From Nodosilinea sp. BSH.14 (GTDB taxonomy: Bacteria; Cyanobacteriota; Cyanobacteriia; Phormidesmidales; Phormidesmidaceae), in contig JALQST010000187.1 in the NCBI GenBank assembly GCA_023264315.1, forward strand, positions 1-6,462: DNA of 6,462 nucleotides, written 5' to 3'. This document shows, one piece after another, positions 5,760 through 6,462 of the stretch; position 1 is the stretch's first letter; each line of letters opens with the position of its first letter. The position numbers and the translations under genes were made by a program. The notes under the pieces are model-generated. The model searched no databases and was not told where the DNA came from. It saw nothing but the letters and a program-made list of their open reading frames with translations.

Positions 5760-5830
5760 TCTTGGATGAGTTTGTGTTTTTGGACAAGGTAGTCTGATAC
5801 AGGGCACCTCGAAAAATGCTGAAAACGCTA

Positions 5831-5843
5831 TCTCATGATGAGA
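5831..5843. promoter_or_regulatory. Palindrome upstream of the PIN gene, possible operator
   Basis: TCTCAT-G-ATGAGA is a perfect 6-bp inverted repeat around one central base, about 70 bases before the PIN start. Toxin-antitoxin operons are usually autoregulated through such palindromes, so it could be an operator, but no promoter hexamers could be assigned with confidence. Confidence 0.3.
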
Positions 5844-5985
5844 CTCATGTCGAAATCTAGTCACCTAAAATATTGATCGGTATTCCACGACTTGATCATC
5901 ATATTTTAATTCTTAAAGAGATGCTAGATAGTGGCTAAAAGATGGGATAATAAGTCATATAAATTGCTACTTCTTCATCAGAGCT

Positions 5986-6462
5986 ATGGGACAGAAAGGA
6001 TTCTGGGACTTTGAGGAGCGCCAACAAGAACTGATCAACAAAAACAAAACCTTAAAACATCTTAATGACATTATCCCTTGGGAATTATTCCGAGCAGAAC
6101 TAGAAACGCTTCACAAAAAAGATCGTAAAAGCAATGCAGGTCGTAAGCCAACTGATGTCATTTTGATGTTTAAGCTCTTGATTCTACAACAGCTTTATAA
6201 CATCAGTGATGAAGAATTGGAATACCAAGTCAAAGATCGTCTGTCTTTTATGGAGTTTCTGAACTTGGGGCTAGAAGATCCGGTGCCTGACGCAACCACG
6301 GTCTGGCTATTTCGTCAGCATCTCAAAGACCATAACAAAATGGAGCCTCTCTTTGAAGAATTCTCAAACTACTTAAATCAACAGGGCTATCAAGCTCAGG
6401 GCGGTCAGATTATGGATGCCACCTTGATACCCGTTCCAAAGCAAAAAATAACGAAACAGGAG
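5986..6462 (+). CDS. IS5-family transposase, N-terminal part (cut by window edge)
   Basis: An open frame from the ATG at 5986 runs through the right edge as 159 codons with no stop. It begins MGQKGFWDFEERQQELINKN and contains the N-terminal DUF772 domain of IS5-type transposases: an AGRKPTDVILMFKLLILQQL segment (51-70), then YNISDEELEYQVKDRLSFMEFL (71-92) and the VPDATTVWLFRQHL motif (100-113). Asp144 in QIMDATLI is the expected first acidic residue of the DDE catalytic centre. The rest of the catalytic domain and the right inverted repeat lie outside the window. The left inverted repeat should fall between about 5845 and 5985, but cannot be defined without its partner. No strong ribosome-binding site is seen. 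The DNA is more A+T-rich than hox, as expected of a mobile element. Confidence 0.92.
   Translation, partial: MGQKGFWDFEERQQELINKNKTLKHLNDIIPWELFRAELETLHKKDRKSNAGRKPTDVILMFKLLILQQLYNISDEELEYQVKDRLSFMEFLNLGLEDPVPDATTVWLFRQHLKDHNKMEPLFEEFSNYLNQQGYQAQGGQIMDATLIPVPKQKITKQE

Noticed and set aside
5760..5864. N-terminal extension of the PIN protein
   Set aside because: The family begins at MTNFWIDAN; the added residues look like untranslated upstream sequence and cross the possible operator.
6430..6462. Possible -1 frameshift in the transposase at the run of six A residues
   Set aside because: The frame as read (VPKQKITKQE) fits the family pattern PRQRxTKEE, so no shift is needed within the window.

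Overview
This window comes from a cyanobacterium. The left half carries the diaphorase genes of the bidirectional, NAD(P)-linked [NiFe] hydrogenase in the order hoxE, hoxF, hoxU, then the first 28 codons of hoxY. All are on the minus strand, so transcription runs toward the left edge. The HoxU, HoxF, HoxE and HoxY sequences, the gene order, and the intergenic ACTCCCC-type heptad and palindromic repeats all fit cyanobacteria. The species cannot be fixed from this window.

Layout. Positions 1-85 hold the start of hoxY, which overlaps the end of hoxU by 13 bases and is cut by the window edge. Positions 73-789 are hoxU, 983-2623 hoxF and 2744-3268 hoxE. The gap between hoxF and hoxU holds a palindromic repeat of about 100 bp. 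The gap between hoxE and hoxF begins with tandem heptads that run into the end of hoxE. Positions 3269-4017 have no convincing gene; they hold the hox upstream region, a strong hairpin and small unconvincing ORFs. On the plus strand follow a YjbQ/UPF0047-family gene (4018-4455) and a closely spaced DUF4160-DUF2442 pair (4523-5062). On the minus strand come a HicB-like antitoxin gene (5141-5356) and, directly upstream of it, a VapC-like PIN-domain gene (5353-5759) that carries a frameshift. At the right edge a plus-strand IS5-type transposase gene begins at 5986 and runs out of the window.

How the genes work together. HoxF (FMN, NAD(H) site and Fe-S clusters), HoxU and HoxE form the electron-transfer module that links NAD(P)H or ferredoxin to the HoxYH hydrogenase. 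HoxY is the small subunit, and its first two cluster cysteines are visible at the edge. The right half looks like a small accessory island: a toxin-antitoxin-like pair, a DUF4160/DUF2442 pair and a mobile element. It is visibly richer in A+T than the hox genes. The most notable points are that the PIN frame, once restored, meets the HicB-like start in an ATGA overlap, which indicates a coupled operon whose toxin has been broken; and that hoxY is present though truncated. I see no convincing wholly new system.
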